The translations under genes and the position numbers were made by a program. The notes beneath the pieces are model-generated. The model was not told where the DNA came from, did not search any database, and saw nothing but the letters and a program-made list of their open reading frames with translations. A DNA stretch of 64,000 nucleotides from Ochrobactrum vermis (GTDB taxonomy: Bacteria; Pseudomonadota; Alphaproteobacteria; Rhizobiales; Rhizobiaceae). The stretch is taken from assembly GCF_002975205.1 (NCBI RefSeq), contig NZ_PCOC01000002.1:1801501-1865500 (forward strand), written 5' to 3'. Below, piece by piece: positions 28,982-38,962 of this stretch (the first letter of the stretch is position 1; every line of letters begins with the position of its first letter).

Positions 28982-30565
28982 CTAAAATAACGATCCCTGA
29001 TTTCCAGAGCCCGGCGACGTAGAGGTTTTCGTTTGTACGCGCCTTGCAGGCTCGCTCGCATCTTCGTCACTCGTAACAACGGCAATATCACCGTCGCGAA
29101 ACCGTATGGACAATGTGTCACCGACCGAAACGGATGCAGCCTGTTTCACTGGTTTTCCATCTGCGTCGAAGACAACCGCAAAACCGCGATCAAGCACACT
29201 TTCATATGAAAGCGTACGCATGAGACGTTCAAGCTCCTGCCCACGCCGTTTGGCTCTCTCTAATAAAAGTCGAATAGCTTGGTCGCGACGGCGATCGAGC
29301 TGTTCTATAGCGATGGTCGTAAGTTTCGTTCGCCGCAAAATAGGCTCAGCCGAAAGGCGATTTGCTCGATGAGCGAAAACTGTACGGCGTTCGCGCAGGA
29401 ATGCTTCCAGCGCCCGAGGCAACCTTTGTCCCAGAACGGACACCCCGCGCTCCAGCTCAAGAAACCGACGCTGCAGGAGACGCGGCGACAATTGTCGCGC
29501 GTGGCCTTCAAAATGAACCCGTTTCTTTTGCGTATTGACGAAAAGAGCCCGCGTAAGGCGCGAAGCTGCTTCATCGAAACGGCGACGCGGCAAAGCCAGC
29601 AACTGGTCGGCGGACGGAAGAGCACGCGATGCCGAACGGTGCGCTTGTCGTTTGAGGTCGATAAATCGGGACATGGCCGACGAAAGCCGCGCGGATTGTC
29701 CGGCCAGTGCCGCCAGCAGATCCGCCTTTACCGGCACTGCCATTTCAGCGGCACCTGTCGGCGTCGGCGCGCGAACATCCGCAGCCAGGTCAATTAACGT
29801 CCAGTCGGTTTCGTGGCCGACCGCCGAAATCACCGGTATATGCGACGCAGCAACAGCACGTACGACAATTTCATCATTGAAGCCCCACAGATCTTCCAGA
29901 CTGCCACCACCACGCGCCACAATCAGAACATCCGGCCTCGGAATAGGTCCGCCATCAGGTAGGGCGTTGAATCCATCCACGGCGGCGGCGACTTCCGGCC
30001 CGCTCGTCTCGCCCTGCACACGCACAGGCCAGACAATGACATGCAGCGGGTAGCGGTCTGCAATCCGGTGAATAATATCACGAATGACCGCTCCGGTCGG
30101 AGATGTCACCACTCCGATGACATGAGGCATATAGGGCAGGAGCTGCTTGACGGCGGGATCGAACAAGCCTTCCGAAGCCAGCCGTCGCTTTCGGTCCTCC
30201 AGAAGCGCCATAAGGGCACCGGCTCCCGCTGGCTCCATCTGCTCGATGACAATCTGGTATTTAGAAGAACCGGGATAGGTGGTGAGTTTGCCGGTAGCAA
30301 TGACCTCCATCCCCTCCTCGGGACGGAAGCGCAGGCGGCTCATTGAACCGCGCCAGATTACCGCTTCCAGCCGCGAGCGGTCATCTTTCAAAGCAAAATA
30401 AGCGTGTCCCGACGAATGCGGCCCCCGATAGCCGGAAATTTCGCCACGCACGCGTACATGTCCGAACGTATCCTCGACCGTACGCTTCAACGCGCCGGAA
30501 ATCTCGGAAACGCTATACTCAGCGACGTTAGACGACGCGCCGGTAAAACTCGAATCGGAAGCCAT
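28982..30565 (-). CDS. xseA: exodeoxyribonuclease VII large subunit
   Basis: 527 aa: N-terminal OB-fold ([24 protein letters not shown]), catalytic domain with [16 protein letters not shown] and [15 protein letters not shown], a long coiled region (residues 280-440) that binds small subunits, and a C-terminal tail. Degrades single-stranded DNA with XseB in repair. ATG 30565 is chosen because Brucella XseA begins MASDSS; an ATG two codons upstream also exists. xseB is not in the window. AGAGCG-type repeat lies just upstream. Confidence 0.95.
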   Translation of the reverse strand: MASDSSFTGASSNVAEYSVSEISGALKRTVEDTFGHVRVRGEISGYRGPHSSGHAYFALKDDRSRLEAVIWRGSMSRLRFRPEEGMEVIATGKLTTYPGSSKYQIVIEQMEPAGAGALMALLEDRKRRLASEGLFDPAVKQLLPYMPHVIGVVTSPTGAVIRDIIHRIADRYPLHVIVWPVRVQGETSGPEVAAAVDGFNALPDGGPIPRPDVLIVARGGGSLEDLWGFNDEIVVRAVAASHIPVISAVGHETDWTLIDLAADVRAPTPTGAAEMAVPVKADLLAALAGQSARLSSAMSRFIDLKRQAHRSASRALPSADQLLALPRRRFDEAASRLTRALFVNTQKKRVHFEGHARQLSPRLLQRRFLELERGVSVLGQRLPRALEAFLRERRTVFAHRANRLSAEPILRRTKLTTIAIEQLDRRRDQAIRLLLERAKRRGQELERLMRTLSYESVLDRGFAVVFDADGKPVKQAASVSVGDTLSIRFRDGDIAVVTSDEDASEPARRVQTKTSTSPGSGNQGSLF

Positions 30566-30624
30566 GCTCATCCCATCATAGGCAACCAGGTGGCATGGCC
30601 GGTCAAGAAGCCATGCTGCGATTT

Positions 30625-30712
30625 AGAGCGCATCCAGAAAACTGTGAAACGGTTTTCGGACCAGATACGCGTGAGAACGCCGGTCTGAATCAATCAGATC
30701 GAACGCACTCTC
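30625..30712. repeat. AGAGCG-type intergenic palindromic repeat (copy 2, inverted)
   Basis: About 88 bases, AGAGCG to a degenerate CGCACTCT, in the opposite orientation to copy 1: it begins GCGCATCCAGAAAACTGTG, then AAACGGTTTTCGG, and contains the CAATCAGATC dyad. It lies between xseA and the LysR gene. Confidence 0.75.
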
Positions 30713-30720
30713 CTGTCCCA

Positions 30721-31677
30721 TCACCAGCCCGGCAGCAATTCGTTGGCTCGCACCCTCCTCGTGCGAACCGCCGGAAACGGTGAAATTTCCGCCGAAGCCA
30801 TCGCGCCGGGCTGCGGTGACGATATATTGTCTAGACTTTCGATAATGTGCTGCGCAAGTGCATCTACAACGGCGTTCTGTTTTGTATGGCCACGCATGAT
30901 GCCGATGCCGAATTCCGGCAACATTCCAAATCCATCAGCTTCACCAAGGACCCGCATACCGGGACGAAGTGCACATTCCGGAAGAACAGAGATCGCAAGC
31001 CCGGAAAGAACTGCTGCCGCCAGAACTGTCGCTGACCAGCTTGTGATGATGATGCGATAATCGCGTCGGGCCGCTTCCAACACGTCGATAGCTGCATGCC
31101 GCCAGATACAGGTTGGGCGTCCGACAGCAAGTGGCAGCACCGCCTCTTCGTGCACTGCATGGTTGGCAGAAGTCACCCAAAGCAAGGGTTCTGTGCGAAC
31201 CACTTCAGAACGGCGTTTGTCATCGCACTGGGTGACGAGGGCAATGTCCAGCGTTCCGCGACGAATCATTTCATCCAGATTTACGGTCGGTTCGCAGACA
31301 ACCGATAATTCGACCCGCGGGTTTGAACGCGCAAACCGAGCCATGATTTCCGGCAGAAACCGATCGGCATAATCATCCGGTGTGCCGATGCGCACGTGAC
31401 CTTCCAGTTGCGTGTCATCGAAGGCCGCGACGGTCTCACCATTGAGCTGCATCATGCGGCGCGCATACAGCAGAAGCCGTTCTCCGTCTTCGGTAAGACG
31501 ATTGGTTCGTCCGTCGCGTTCGAACAATGGTTTACCGATGCGCTCTTCCAGACGGCGCATCTGCATCGAAACAGCCGACTGCGTCTTGAAAACTGCGTCC
31601 GCTGCCCGCGTAAAACTGCCCATATCCGCTATGGCTATGAAAGTCTGCAATTGATCGAGATCCAGAGGCGCACTCAT
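30721..31677 (-). CDS. LysR-family transcriptional regulator
   Basis: 318-aa LTTR with an N-terminal HTH (LDQLQTFIAIADMGSFTRAADAVFKTQSAVSMQMRRLEERIG, residues 6-49) and effector domain. ATG 31677 is taken; ATG 31686 three codons earlier is possible. The long C-terminal tail (PFPAVRTRRVRANELLPGW) is unusual. Divergent from a DUF1127 gene, an arrangement reminiscent of Brucella VtlR, a LysR regulator of small DUF1127 proteins and AbcR2; orthology is not established. Confidence 0.88.
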   Translation of the reverse strand: MSAPLDLDQLQTFIAIADMGSFTRAADAVFKTQSAVSMQMRRLEERIGKPLFERDGRTNRLTEDGERLLLYARRMMQLNGETVAAFDDTQLEGHVRIGTPDDYADRFLPEIMARFARSNPRVELSVVCEPTVNLDEMIRRGTLDIALVTQCDDKRRSEVVRTEPLLWVTSANHAVHEEAVLPLAVGRPTCIWRHAAIDVLEAARRDYRIIITSWSATVLAAAVLSGLAISVLPECALRPGMRVLGEADGFGMLPEFGIGIMRGHTKQNAVVDALAQHIIESLDNISSPQPGAMASAEISPFPAVRTRRVRANELLPGW

Positions 31678-31844
31678 TGGCGTCATCCATCATTATAATT
31701 GAAGAATTACATTAAAAACATTCGTTGGAACAATCAATCCGATTGTTGGATAAAACGGCCATCGTAAAGGAAAAGGAGCCGCGAAAGCGAATGACCCTGA
31801 CGATAAGGATCCCATAGCCCCGCTAAAATCAAAGGAGAGCGGAC

Positions 31845-32147
31845 ATGACAGCGACAAGCAAGATAACGACAACGCATTTACCGGCAACGAGCGGACCGAC
31901 CTCCACGTTCGCGCAGATGGTGAAGGCCACATTTACGTCGATCATGCGTCGCTGGACGTTTTCCAATGGTCGGCGACAACTACTGAACCTGAGTGATTTT
32001 GACGATCACATGCTGCGCGATATCGGGCTCCGCCGAGAAGATATTTACACAGCGGTTCACTATCGCGGCATGGAGGACCCGACCCAGGTCCTCAGTGAAC
32101 TCGCAGATGCCCGCCTTCGGATCAAAGCGACGCGCCAGATCTGCTGA
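31845..32147 (+). CDS. DUF1127 domain protein
   Basis: 100 aa with the DUF1127 core LNLSDFDDHMLRDIGLRREDI (residues 46-66 approximately) after a polar, Thr-rich N-terminus and an RRW helix. The C-terminal extension (AVHYRGMEDPTQVLSELADARLRI) is longer than the minimal 45-aa family members. AGGAG precedes ATG by 8 bases. Small DUF1127 proteins are linked to RNA turnover (CcaF1) and stress in alphaproteobacteria. A C-rich-loop terminator lies downstream. Confidence 0.88.
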   Translation: MTATSKITTTHLPATSGPTSTFAQMVKATFTSIMRRWTFSNGRRQLLNLSDFDDHMLRDIGLRREDIYTAVHYRGMEDPTQVLSELADARLRIKATRQIC

Positions 32148-32210
32148 GAGGGAAGCTTTTTGCAGTTCAGCAAGGCGATAGCTCTTTTTGAACTCACAGA
32201 CTGATCATCT

Positions 32211-32297
32211 GGCAGGCGCCACCTTCACATGCCGGGTCCCCTCCCGGCCAGCCTGCCCCTTGCCCGGCCGCTCCTCCGCTGGCCGGGCTTTTTTTAT
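32211..32297 (+). ncRNA. hairpins and terminator downstream of the DUF1127 gene (cuckoo-like C-rich loops)
   Basis: First hairpin: GGCAGGC / GCCTGCC (32211-32217 with 32251-32257), enclosing CCGGG / CCCGG around TCCCCT. Second: GCCCGGCC / GGCCGGGC (32262-32269 with 32281-32288) whose loop shows TCCTCC, followed by seven T, a strong terminator. The C-rich loops and position after a DUF1127 gene recall CcsR / cuckoo RNAs, but the motif is shorter than in the arrays near 54 kb. Confidence 0.55.
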
Positions 32298-32517
32298 ACG
32301 CCGGCTTCAGGGAAGCACTCCACCGCATACCAATTTGCAACGCCACAGCTACTCGAATTCAGCAATCGCGGGATAACTGAAATCGCTTTGATTTTTTTCT
32401 AAGAAAAGTGTTGCGTTCGCTGTTTGAGTTCGCTAGATGGAGGCCGTCGACAAACGAAGCTTCATGCTTCTGTCGCAATCGCGCTTCAGCCGAATATGAC
32501 TGATACGCGGACCCTGC

Positions 32518-32591
32518 TGGGGAATAGTTTAATGGTAGAACGACGGACTCTGACTCCGTTAGTCTTGGTTCGAATCCAGGTTCCCCAGCCA
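32518..32591 (+). tRNA. tRNA-Gln (anticodon CTG)
   Basis: Acceptor stem TGGGGAA / TTCCCCA with GCCA end, D-arm TAGTTTAATGGTAGAAC, anticodon loop CTCTGAC with anticodon CTG, T-arm GGTTCGAATCCAGG. 74 bases, all four arms fold. Encodes the CAG-reading glutamine tRNA. Confidence 0.95.
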
Positions 32592-32936
32592 AATCTTCTT
32601 TTCTTCATAAAAAATTAGAAGAAAATGGCAAGTTAGGTCTTACCTCAACTTTTCTTTGTTGGATTCGACCAGACACAACTTCCAGGTATTCGGCTCTTTT
32701 GAAGACTTGTGCTTCCTGCGCACTAAAGACGACTGTGTGTCGTTGGCATTGCATTAAACCATTTTGAAACTGCGGCACGTACCGGATTTAAACATTACAA
32801 AAAATTCAGGTTCCACTCTTGAACTTGGCAACTGCATACACATTTGAAGAGATGCAGCGCCGGGCCCCTCTGGTCATGGTTTCCGCTATGGCGATGTCGG
32901 GGCTGCTCCACTTGTTCAAATGGAGATGGTCCGGCG
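32592..32936 (+). other. gene-poor interval upstream of the TerC gene
   Basis: About 345 bases between the tRNA and the TerC ATG. AT-rich at the tRNA side (TTCTTTTCTTCATAAAAAATTAG), then mixed composition. An open frame runs into it from the TerC gene but lacks a ribosome site and coding pattern. TerC genes are often preceded by a manganese riboswitch of the yybP-ykoY class; I looked and could not recognise its conserved core here. Confidence 0.4.
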
Positions 32937-33956
32937 ATGGATTCGCTTATTGTAGCCCTTTCGGGCGATTTTCTCGGCACACCTGTATATTTCTGGGCAG
33001 CATTTATCATTGTTGTCGTTGGCCTGCTTGTTTTCGACCTCGGCATTCTGCATCGCGACGAACACGAGATCGAAGCCAAGGAAAGCCTGCTGCTTTATGG
33101 TTTCTATGTCGTGATCGCGCTGGCATTCGGTGGCTGGGTATGGTGGCAGCGCGGCCCCGAGGCCGGTCTCGAATTTTACACCGGCTATTTGATTGAGCAG
33201 AGCCTTGCGATGGACAATATGTTTGTTATCGCGACGATTTTCGGCTTCCTTGCCATCCCCCGGCTTTACCAGCATCGCGTTCTGTTTTGGGGTATTCTGG
33301 GCGTTATCGCCTTCCGCGCTGTTCTGATTGGACTTGGCGCCGCGCTCGTACACGAATTTAACTGGATTCTCTTCCTCTTCGGCGCGTTCCTTGTTTTCAC
33401 AGGTTTCAAGATGTTCGGGCATCAGGACGAGACGCCCGATATCGAACAGAATGCCGTATTCAAGTTCCTGCGTCGGCGATTTAATATCACCCGCGAACTG
33501 CATGGGCGGCATTTCACAGTCAAGCAACCACATCCGAAGACCGGCAAGATGGTCACCTGGCTCACGCCGCTGGCAGTCGCTCTCATCATGGTGGAAACTG
33601 TCGACCTGATCTTTGCCGTCGACTCTGTTCCCGCCGTCTTCGCCGTCACTCAGGACACGTTCATCGTCTACACCTCGAATATCTTTGCGGTGTTGGGTTT
33701 GCGCGCACTGTATTTCGCACTTGCTGCGGCAATGAACCGGTTCCGCTATCTGCAGGTGTCTCTCGCAATCATTCTTGTGCTGATCGGCATCAAGATTTTC
33801 CTCGTGCCACTGGGTGTTCACATCAACACGCTGCTGTCGCTTGTCGTGACACTCAGCATCCTCGCAAGCGGTGTATTTTATTCGCTCTATAAAACCCGCA
33901 ATGAACCGGACATGAGTGTCGAGGAAATCGCCAAGCAACAACATGTTGAGAACTGA
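32937..33956 (+). CDS. TerC family membrane protein
   Basis: 339-aa integral membrane protein with about nine helices. Seen: FWAAFIIVVVGLLVFDLGILHRDEHEI, the acidic SLAMDNMFVIATIF helix and the repeat ETVDLIFAVDSVPAVFAVTQDTFIVYTSN that marks the LysE/TerC fold. Members (Alx/MntY type) export manganese or assist metal-protein assembly; older tellurite resistance names are historic. ATG 32937 follows GGAG. A terminator lies 24 bases after the stop. Confidence 0.92.
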   Translation: MDSLIVALSGDFLGTPVYFWAAFIIVVVGLLVFDLGILHRDEHEIEAKESLLLYGFYVVIALAFGGWVWWQRGPEAGLEFYTGYLIEQSLAMDNMFVIATIFGFLAIPRLYQHRVLFWGILGVIAFRAVLIGLGAALVHEFNWILFLFGAFLVFTGFKMFGHQDETPDIEQNAVFKFLRRRFNITRELHGRHFTVKQPHPKTGKMVTWLTPLAVALIMVETVDLIFAVDSVPAVFAVTQDTFIVYTSNIFAVLGLRALYFALAAAMNRFRYLQVSLAIILVLIGIKIFLVPLGVHINTLLSLVVTLSILASGVFYSLYKTRNEPDMSVEEIAKQQHVEN

Positions 33957-33979
33957 TAGAACATTTTTCCAACACGGAG

Positions 33980-34007
33980 AGGCCGGCCCTATGTGCCGGC
34001 CTTTTTC
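33980..34007 (+). terminator. terminator after the TerC gene
   Basis: AGGCCGGC / GCCGGCCT with a 7-base loop and TTTTCG after it. The next 190 bases (34008-34200) contain no evident gene. Confidence 0.85.
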
Positions 34008-34200
34008 GTCTGTAGCATCACTCGAGCGTACACCGATGCTCCGGGATACACTTTGTTCATCTGTGCACTGGCTCCGGGTCGACGACATGAACCATTGAGA
34101 GGGAAAGCATATCCTTTTGGTGAAGCTGCGCCCCACCTTGTGGATGTTATACTAGGCTTCAAAAATCAATTTACCCGAGAGCACGTCGCGGAAGTCGAAG

Positions 34201-34965
34201 TTGAACTCCTTATTGCTTGGCGCACTGGTATTCATCATTTTGATAGCGGCAACCATGCTGGGCATGTTTTGCCGAACGCGACTGCCTGAGCATCATCTCA
34301 GTTCCGAATCCAAGGATGTCATTCGCCTTGCCACTGCGGTTGTCGGAACGCTTTCCGCTCTCGCGCTCGGACTTCTTATCGCCTCAGCAAAAACCGATTA
34401 TGACGATGCGCAGGCCGAGATGAAAACATCTGCAGCACGCATCGTTCTTCTGGATCGAATTATGGCGCGCTATGGGCCCGAAACCGAACAACCGCGCGCC
34501 ATACTCAAGCAAATCATCCAAAAACGTCTCGATCGGTCATGGAACGCCGAGAGAGCAGATCAATTCTCTGGTGGCGCTCTACCGGAGTTCAAGGATATCG
34601 AGGAAATCCAGGCCAATCTACGCGCCTTGAAACCGTTGGATGCCGCGCAAAGCTCCCTGCAAGCGCGAGCACTTGAAGTCAGCGGCGTGATTGCTGAAGG
34701 TCATTGGCAATTGGTAGAAACAACCGATGAGGGTCTTCCCCTCCCATTTCTTATCGTGCTGATTTCATGGCTGGCACTTTTATTCGCTACTTTCGGGCTG
34801 CAAGCTCCAGTAAATGGCACGGCTATATTGATAATAATGGTGTGTTCACTGTCTGTTGCGGGTGCAATTTTCGTGATTTCGGATATGGCGAGCCCATATG
34901 CCGGGCTGATACACATTTCGGAAGCCCCGCTACGGACTGCGTTGAGCCGCCTCGGTGCACCATAA
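34201..34965 (+). CDS. bestrophin-like / DUF4239 membrane protein
   Basis: 254 aa with an N-terminal helix (residues 4-24), a second helix (residues 44-66), a coiled soluble middle part and two C-terminal helices (about 178-198 and 203-224). The central SESKDVIRLATAVVGTLSALALGLLIASAK is typical of DUF4239. TTG at 34201 is the most natural start, with GGAAG 6 bases upstream; the first ATG (residue 19) would cut the first helix. Function unknown. Its stop is 7 bases from the convergent ABC ATPase stop. Confidence 0.8.
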   Translation: MNSLLLGALVFIILIAATMLGMFCRTRLPEHHLSSESKDVIRLATAVVGTLSALALGLLIASAKTDYDDAQAEMKTSAARIVLLDRIMARYGPETEQPRAILKQIIQKRLDRSWNAERADQFSGGALPEFKDIEEIQANLRALKPLDAAQSSLQARALEVSGVIAEGHWQLVETTDEGLPLPFLIVLISWLALLFATFGLQAPVNGTAILIIMVCSLSVAGAIFVISDMASPYAGLIHISEAPLRTALSRLGAP

Positions 34966-34972
34966 CGCTGCT

Positions 34973-36808
34973 TTATAGCGCCACAAAGTGCAGAGGCGAC
35001 ACCTCACGATATTCACGTAAAGGCACGATGAAATCCGCTGGACGGATTGGGCTCTTGAGCTCGTCCGCTTCACTTGAAAGTTTGGCCCGTCGCCGATCAG
35101 GGTCCGGAACAGGAACAGCCGCCATAAGCTTGCGGGTATAGTCGTGTTGCGGATTCTCAAACACAGCCGACCTTGGCCCGATTTCTACGATCTCACCCAG
35201 ATACATGACAGCCACGCGGTGGCTTACGCGCTCGACAACTGCCATGTCGTGCGAGATGAACAGGAATGCGAGGTCAAGGCTCTGCTGAAGATCAAGCATG
35301 AGATTGATGACCTGTGCCTTGATCGAAACATCAAGCGCCGACACGCTTTCATCCGCAACGATAACTTTCGGCTTCAGGGCAAGCGCCCGTGCAATACAAA
35401 TGCGCTGCCTCTGCCCGCCAGAGAATTCATGCGGATAGCGCTTGGCCATATCCGGCGTCAGGCCGACCTTTTCCAACATGTCGGCAACAACGTCCTTTGC
35501 GTCCCGCGCGCTCCCCAGCCGGTGCTCGATATAGGGTTCCGCAATAGCGGCCCCGACTGTCATGCGCGGGTTCAGCGAGGCATAAGGATCCTGAAAGATC
35601 ATCTGAACCGACCGTCGCATTTCGCGCATAGCTTGTTTGTCGAGGGTCAGAATATTGCGGCCTTCCACAAAAACTTCACCAGAATCCGGTTCGGTCAGTC
35701 GCATGATGGCGCGCCCGGTCGTCGACTTGCCGCATCCGCTCTCGCCGACCAGCGACAGGGTTTCACCCTTGCGGAGCTCAAAGGATACATTCTCCACTGC
35801 GTGAACACGCCCGCTCAAGCGCGCCATGAAACCCGAGTAAATCTCGAAACGCTTGGTAAGGCCTTTGACTTCCAGCACCGGTCCGTCGGCCTTATCAACC
35901 GTATCCGCCACCTCGACCGGCTTCTCCGAAAGACCAGTCGCATTGTCTACGACCGGAAATCGCAACGGACGTTGATAGCCCTGCATGGAACCCAGCACGG
36001 GAACTGCCGAAAGCAGCGCACGGGTATAGGGATGCTTGCTCTGCCGAAAAATATCGGGCGTCCGTCCTGTCTCAACCTGCTTGCCACGAAACATGACGAC
36101 CGTACGGTCCGATATTTCAGCCACCACGCCCATGTCGTGCGTGATGAAAAGAACTGATGTGCCTTCTTCTTCCTGCAATGTCTTGATCAGATCGAGGATT
36201 TGTCCCTGAATAGTCACATCCAGGGCTGTGGTCGGTTCGTCGGCGATCAACAGTTTAGGTTTGGACGCCAATGCCATTGCAATCATCACACGCTGACGCA
36301 TGCCACCCGAGAAGCGATGCGGATATTCGTCGAAACGCGATACCGCCGACGGGATACGGACTTTTTCCAGCAAGCGGATCGTTTCAGCACGCGCATCAGC
36401 CTTCGACATTTGCGAATGACATAGCAGAGCTTCAGAAATCTGATCTCCAATTGTAAAGAGCGGATTGAGACTGGTCATCGGCTCTTGAAAGATCATGGCG
36501 ATTTCATTGCCACGTATCCGGCGCATTTCCTCTTCCCGCAGCGTCAGAAGCTCCCGATCACCCAGCGTGATACTGCCCTTGATGCGGCTTGTATCTTTCT
36601 GCAACAGCCGCATGATCGAAAGCGAAGTGACGCTTTTACCGGAGCCGGATTCTCCGACGATTGCTACAGTCTCTCCTGGATGGACATCGAAGGAAACATC
36701 ATCGACAACCGCCTTCCAGGCACCGTCGACCAGAAAGGACGTAGTCAGTCCTTGAACGGATAGTACAGGATCACCGTTTCCAACCTTTGCAATCTTTTCT
36801 GACGTCAT
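34973..36808 (-). CDS. fused dipeptide-type ABC transporter ATP-binding protein
   Basis: 611 aa, two complete ATPase domains in one chain (DppD-DppF fusion, as in GsiA). Domain 1 (residues 12-285): Walker A GESGSGKS, signature RFSGGMRQRV, Walker B LLIADEPTTALD. Domain 2 (residues 310-560): GESGCGKS, EFSGGQRQRI, VIVADESVSALD. C-terminal oligopeptide-transporter extensions (HPYTRALLSAVPV, HDYTRKLMAAVPV) follow both. It powers the importer whose permeases and binding protein are encoded at 40.7-44.2 kb. Lies 32 bases after the SelA-like gene. Confidence 0.95.
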   Translation of the reverse strand: MTSEKIAKVGNGDPVLSVQGLTTSFLVDGAWKAVVDDVSFDVHPGETVAIVGESGSGKSVTSLSIMRLLQKDTSRIKGSITLGDRELLTLREEEMRRIRGNEIAMIFQEPMTSLNPLFTIGDQISEALLCHSQMSKADARAETIRLLEKVRIPSAVSRFDEYPHRFSGGMRQRVMIAMALASKPKLLIADEPTTALDVTIQGQILDLIKTLQEEEGTSVLFITHDMGVVAEISDRTVVMFRGKQVETGRTPDIFRQSKHPYTRALLSAVPVLGSMQGYQRPLRFPVVDNATGLSEKPVEVADTVDKADGPVLEVKGLTKRFEIYSGFMARLSGRVHAVENVSFELRKGETLSLVGESGCGKSTTGRAIMRLTEPDSGEVFVEGRNILTLDKQAMREMRRSVQMIFQDPYASLNPRMTVGAAIAEPYIEHRLGSARDAKDVVADMLEKVGLTPDMAKRYPHEFSGGQRQRICIARALALKPKVIVADESVSALDVSIKAQVINLMLDLQQSLDLAFLFISHDMAVVERVSHRVAVMYLGEIVEIGPRSAVFENPQHDYTRKLMAAVPVPDPDRRRAKLSSEADELKSPIRPADFIVPLREYREVSPLHFVAL

Positions 36809-36840
36809 AATGTTCCTCCGATCTACTCAGGCTCTGCCAA

Positions 36841-38037
36841 TCAATCCGGCCAGCGCAGCAAGCCATCGAAGCGATGTCTGCTTCTATCCTCGAACGGCGT
36901 AGCGATAAGCTCGTTCGATGCCCGAGCCTTGTCGAGCTCCTCACCCAGACGCTGGGCAACGATGATTTCCTGACCGGGATGCAGATTGCAGGGATCGAGA
37001 TAGAAATAATTGTGTTCCACCTCATGGTCCCGCGTGATGATAGGCGGATTTCCGCGTGCTAGAGCCGTCACCAGATCCCAGGCCGTGATATGGGCGTCCG
37101 CTGCCGTCACGATAACTCGTAGGCGGTCAAGCGGATTGCTTGTCGGATCCGGCTCGATCAGAGCTGTAATGCCCGGGCGACCGTCTAGCGTCTTCTTCCA
37201 CAGTTCAAGATAGCTGGTCTCTCTCTCACGAATTCCGGCATGGTCGCGCTTTTCCCATGCTTCCAGCGCCGCCATAACGCCGTAGATGCTCTCTTTGCCA
37301 ACTTTCATGCCTCGCCCGATGCCGAGATTTTGCAGAAACGCATTGCGGACGAGTTCCTTCTTGCCCGCCACGATGCCGGATGTCGGGCCACCCAGAAACT
37401 TGTGACCCGAATAGATCACGACGTCGGCGCCCTTTTCCAGAAACAGCTTCAGATCGTATTCGGATGCGGCATCCACGATCACCGGCACGCCCTTTGCGTG
37501 CGCGATCTCGACAAATTCGCAGAGATGCAGCAGGCCGTAGTCGACGACGTGATGCGATATGACGTAAACTGCCGCGGCTGTCTTTTCGGTAATCGCATTT
37601 TCCATATGATACAGATGGGTCGATGTTGCCTGTCCGATCAGGACGGCCTTGCCACCGGCAAGCCGAATTGCCTGATCAACCGGGGCGCCGTAGCTGACCA
37701 CATGTCCCGTCTGCACAAGGATTTCGTTCCTTTCCGGCGTGACATCCGGCAATCTCTCAATCGCAAGAAGATTGTTACCCGTCATTGCACCGGCAACTGC
37801 AAGCGTGATGCCCGAGGAGCAAGAGGCCGTGACAAATCCAGCCTCGCCGCCCGTCAGACGCGCGATCACTTCACTCGCCTTGCGCTGCAGATCATTGATC
37901 TCGACGAATTGCGGCAGGATTGCTGCCATCGCCTCTACCGCTTCGGGCACGACAATGGATGCACCGAGCGATGTCATCGTGCCGGAAACATTGATGACCG
38001 GTCGAAGCCCGATCTTGCGGCGGATATCATCGGTCAT
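36841..38037 (-). CDS. SelA-like / DgaE-family PLP enzyme
   Basis: 398-aa fold-type I PLP protein of the SelA-like branch. The Schiff-base lysine lies in [17 protein letters not shown] near residue 220, and the aspartate in [13 protein letters not shown] near 190. The family has ammonia-lyase members for D-glucosaminate-6-phosphate and related amino acids. It begins [21 protein letters not shown] with GGGAGAA upstream. Together with the amidohydrolase and RidA proteins it suggests catabolism that releases an imine or ammonia. Divergent from the IclR gene. Exact reaction unknown. Confidence 0.82.
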   Translation of the reverse strand: MTDDIRRKIGLRPVINVSGTMTSLGASIVVPEAVEAMAAILPQFVEINDLQRKASEVIARLTGGEAGFVTASCSSGITLAVAGAMTGNNLLAIERLPDVTPERNEILVQTGHVVSYGAPVDQAIRLAGGKAVLIGQATSTHLYHMENAITEKTAAAVYVISHHVVDYGLLHLCEFVEIAHAKGVPVIVDAASEYDLKLFLEKGADVVIYSGHKFLGGPTSGIVAGKKELVRNAFLQNLGIGRGMKVGKESIYGVMAALEAWEKRDHAGIRERETSYLELWKKTLDGRPGITALIEPDPTSNPLDRLRVIVTAADAHITAWDLVTALARGNPPIITRDHEVEHNYFYLDPCNLHPGQEIIVAQRLGEELDKARASNELIATPFEDRSRHRFDGLLRWPD

Positions 38038-38127
38038 TTCATTTCTCCCATTTCTTTCATTGCCTCAGCCATCGACACGTATGCCATAATAATGTAATAA
38101 CTTCTTGAATTCATATGGAGCACTTGC

Positions 38128-38955
38128 GTGAGCGTATCGTCATCCACCGACACCACCGAAACGTCCCTCGTGGACAACGCCGAAGCCAAGTCGGTACGCC
38201 GTTCGCGCGTGAGCGGCATCGACCGTGCGCTGCAGGTGATCGACTATCTTTATGAAACCGGTGCTCCAGCCGGTCCTTATGCGATTGCGAAAGCCATCAA
38301 GGCGCCTTTGTCGACCGTTTATGTGACCATCGATGATCTGGTTGAAAAGAATATGCTCGCCCGCAACGCGGATGGCGCAATCTGGCTTGGTGCCCGGCTC
38401 TATCATTACGGTCTTGCCTATGCGCGCTCGCTCGATTTCATGAGCGTAGCCACACATGAGATGCACGATCTCTGCCGCGAAGCGAACGAAGCTGTGCAGT
38501 TGTGCGGTCGGGATGGGGACCACATGCTTGTTCTGGCCATGGCGGATGGGCCGAGCCCGTTTCAGGTTGCCTCGCGTGTCGGCACCAGAGTGCCGTTGAA
38601 CTGGACGGCATCCGGTCGTCTTCTGGTCGGTCATTTGGCCGCTGATGAACGGGTCGAGCTTTTCAGGCGCTGTGCCAGGACGTCCCCGACCGGTCGAGCC
38701 GAAATTGACGCTACAAGCCTTTCGGAGGCTGCGGCCAAAGCGTTCGACGAGCGGCTCTCGATCCAGATTGCTGAATCCGACTATGCAGTTGCCTGTATCG
38801 CTTCCCCAATCTGCGACGGTGACGGGCAATGCGTTGCGACGATCTCCATCGTGCTCCCCGAACAGAAGGTGCTTTCCGACGAAGGTCGCTACACCAATCA
38901 AGTGCGTAGTTCGGCAGCAAAGATCGAAAAGCTGATGGGTTGGCGCAATCATTGA
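38128..38955 (+). CDS. IclR-family transcriptional regulator
   Basis: 275 aa. Start is GTG at 38128 with GGAG upstream. N-terminal winged helix (GIDRALQVIDYLYETGAPAGPYAIAKAI...PLSTVYVTIDDLVEKN, residues 30-78) and a C-terminal IclR effector domain (AVQLCGRDGDHMLVLAMADG; GTRVPLNWTASGRLLVGHL). Divergent from the SelA-like gene and convergent with ridA, i.e. central in the transporter/catabolic cluster, so likely its ligand-responsive regulator. Confidence 0.9.
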   Translation: MSVSSSTDTTETSLVDNAEAKSVRRSRVSGIDRALQVIDYLYETGAPAGPYAIAKAIKAPLSTVYVTIDDLVEKNMLARNADGAIWLGARLYHYGLAYARSLDFMSVATHEMHDLCREANEAVQLCGRDGDHMLVLAMADGPSPFQVASRVGTRVPLNWTASGRLLVGHLAADERVELFRRCARTSPTGRAEIDATSLSEAAAKAFDERLSIQIAESDYAVACIASPICDGDGQCVATISIVLPEQKVLSDEGRYTNQVRSSAAKIEKLMGWRNH

Positions 38956-38962
38956 CATTGTC

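Noticed and set aside
32592..32936. yybP-ykoY manganese riboswitch before the TerC gene.
   Set aside because: Expected from the family context, but its conserved core could not be found by eye.
32916..34136. 406-codon minus-strand frame over the TerC gene.
   Set aside because: Antisense to an identified membrane protein gene; composition is random-like.
37240..38097. 285-codon plus-strand frame opposite the SelA-like gene.
   Set aside because: The SelA-like PLP enzyme on the minus strand has clear catalytic motifs; the plus-strand product has none.
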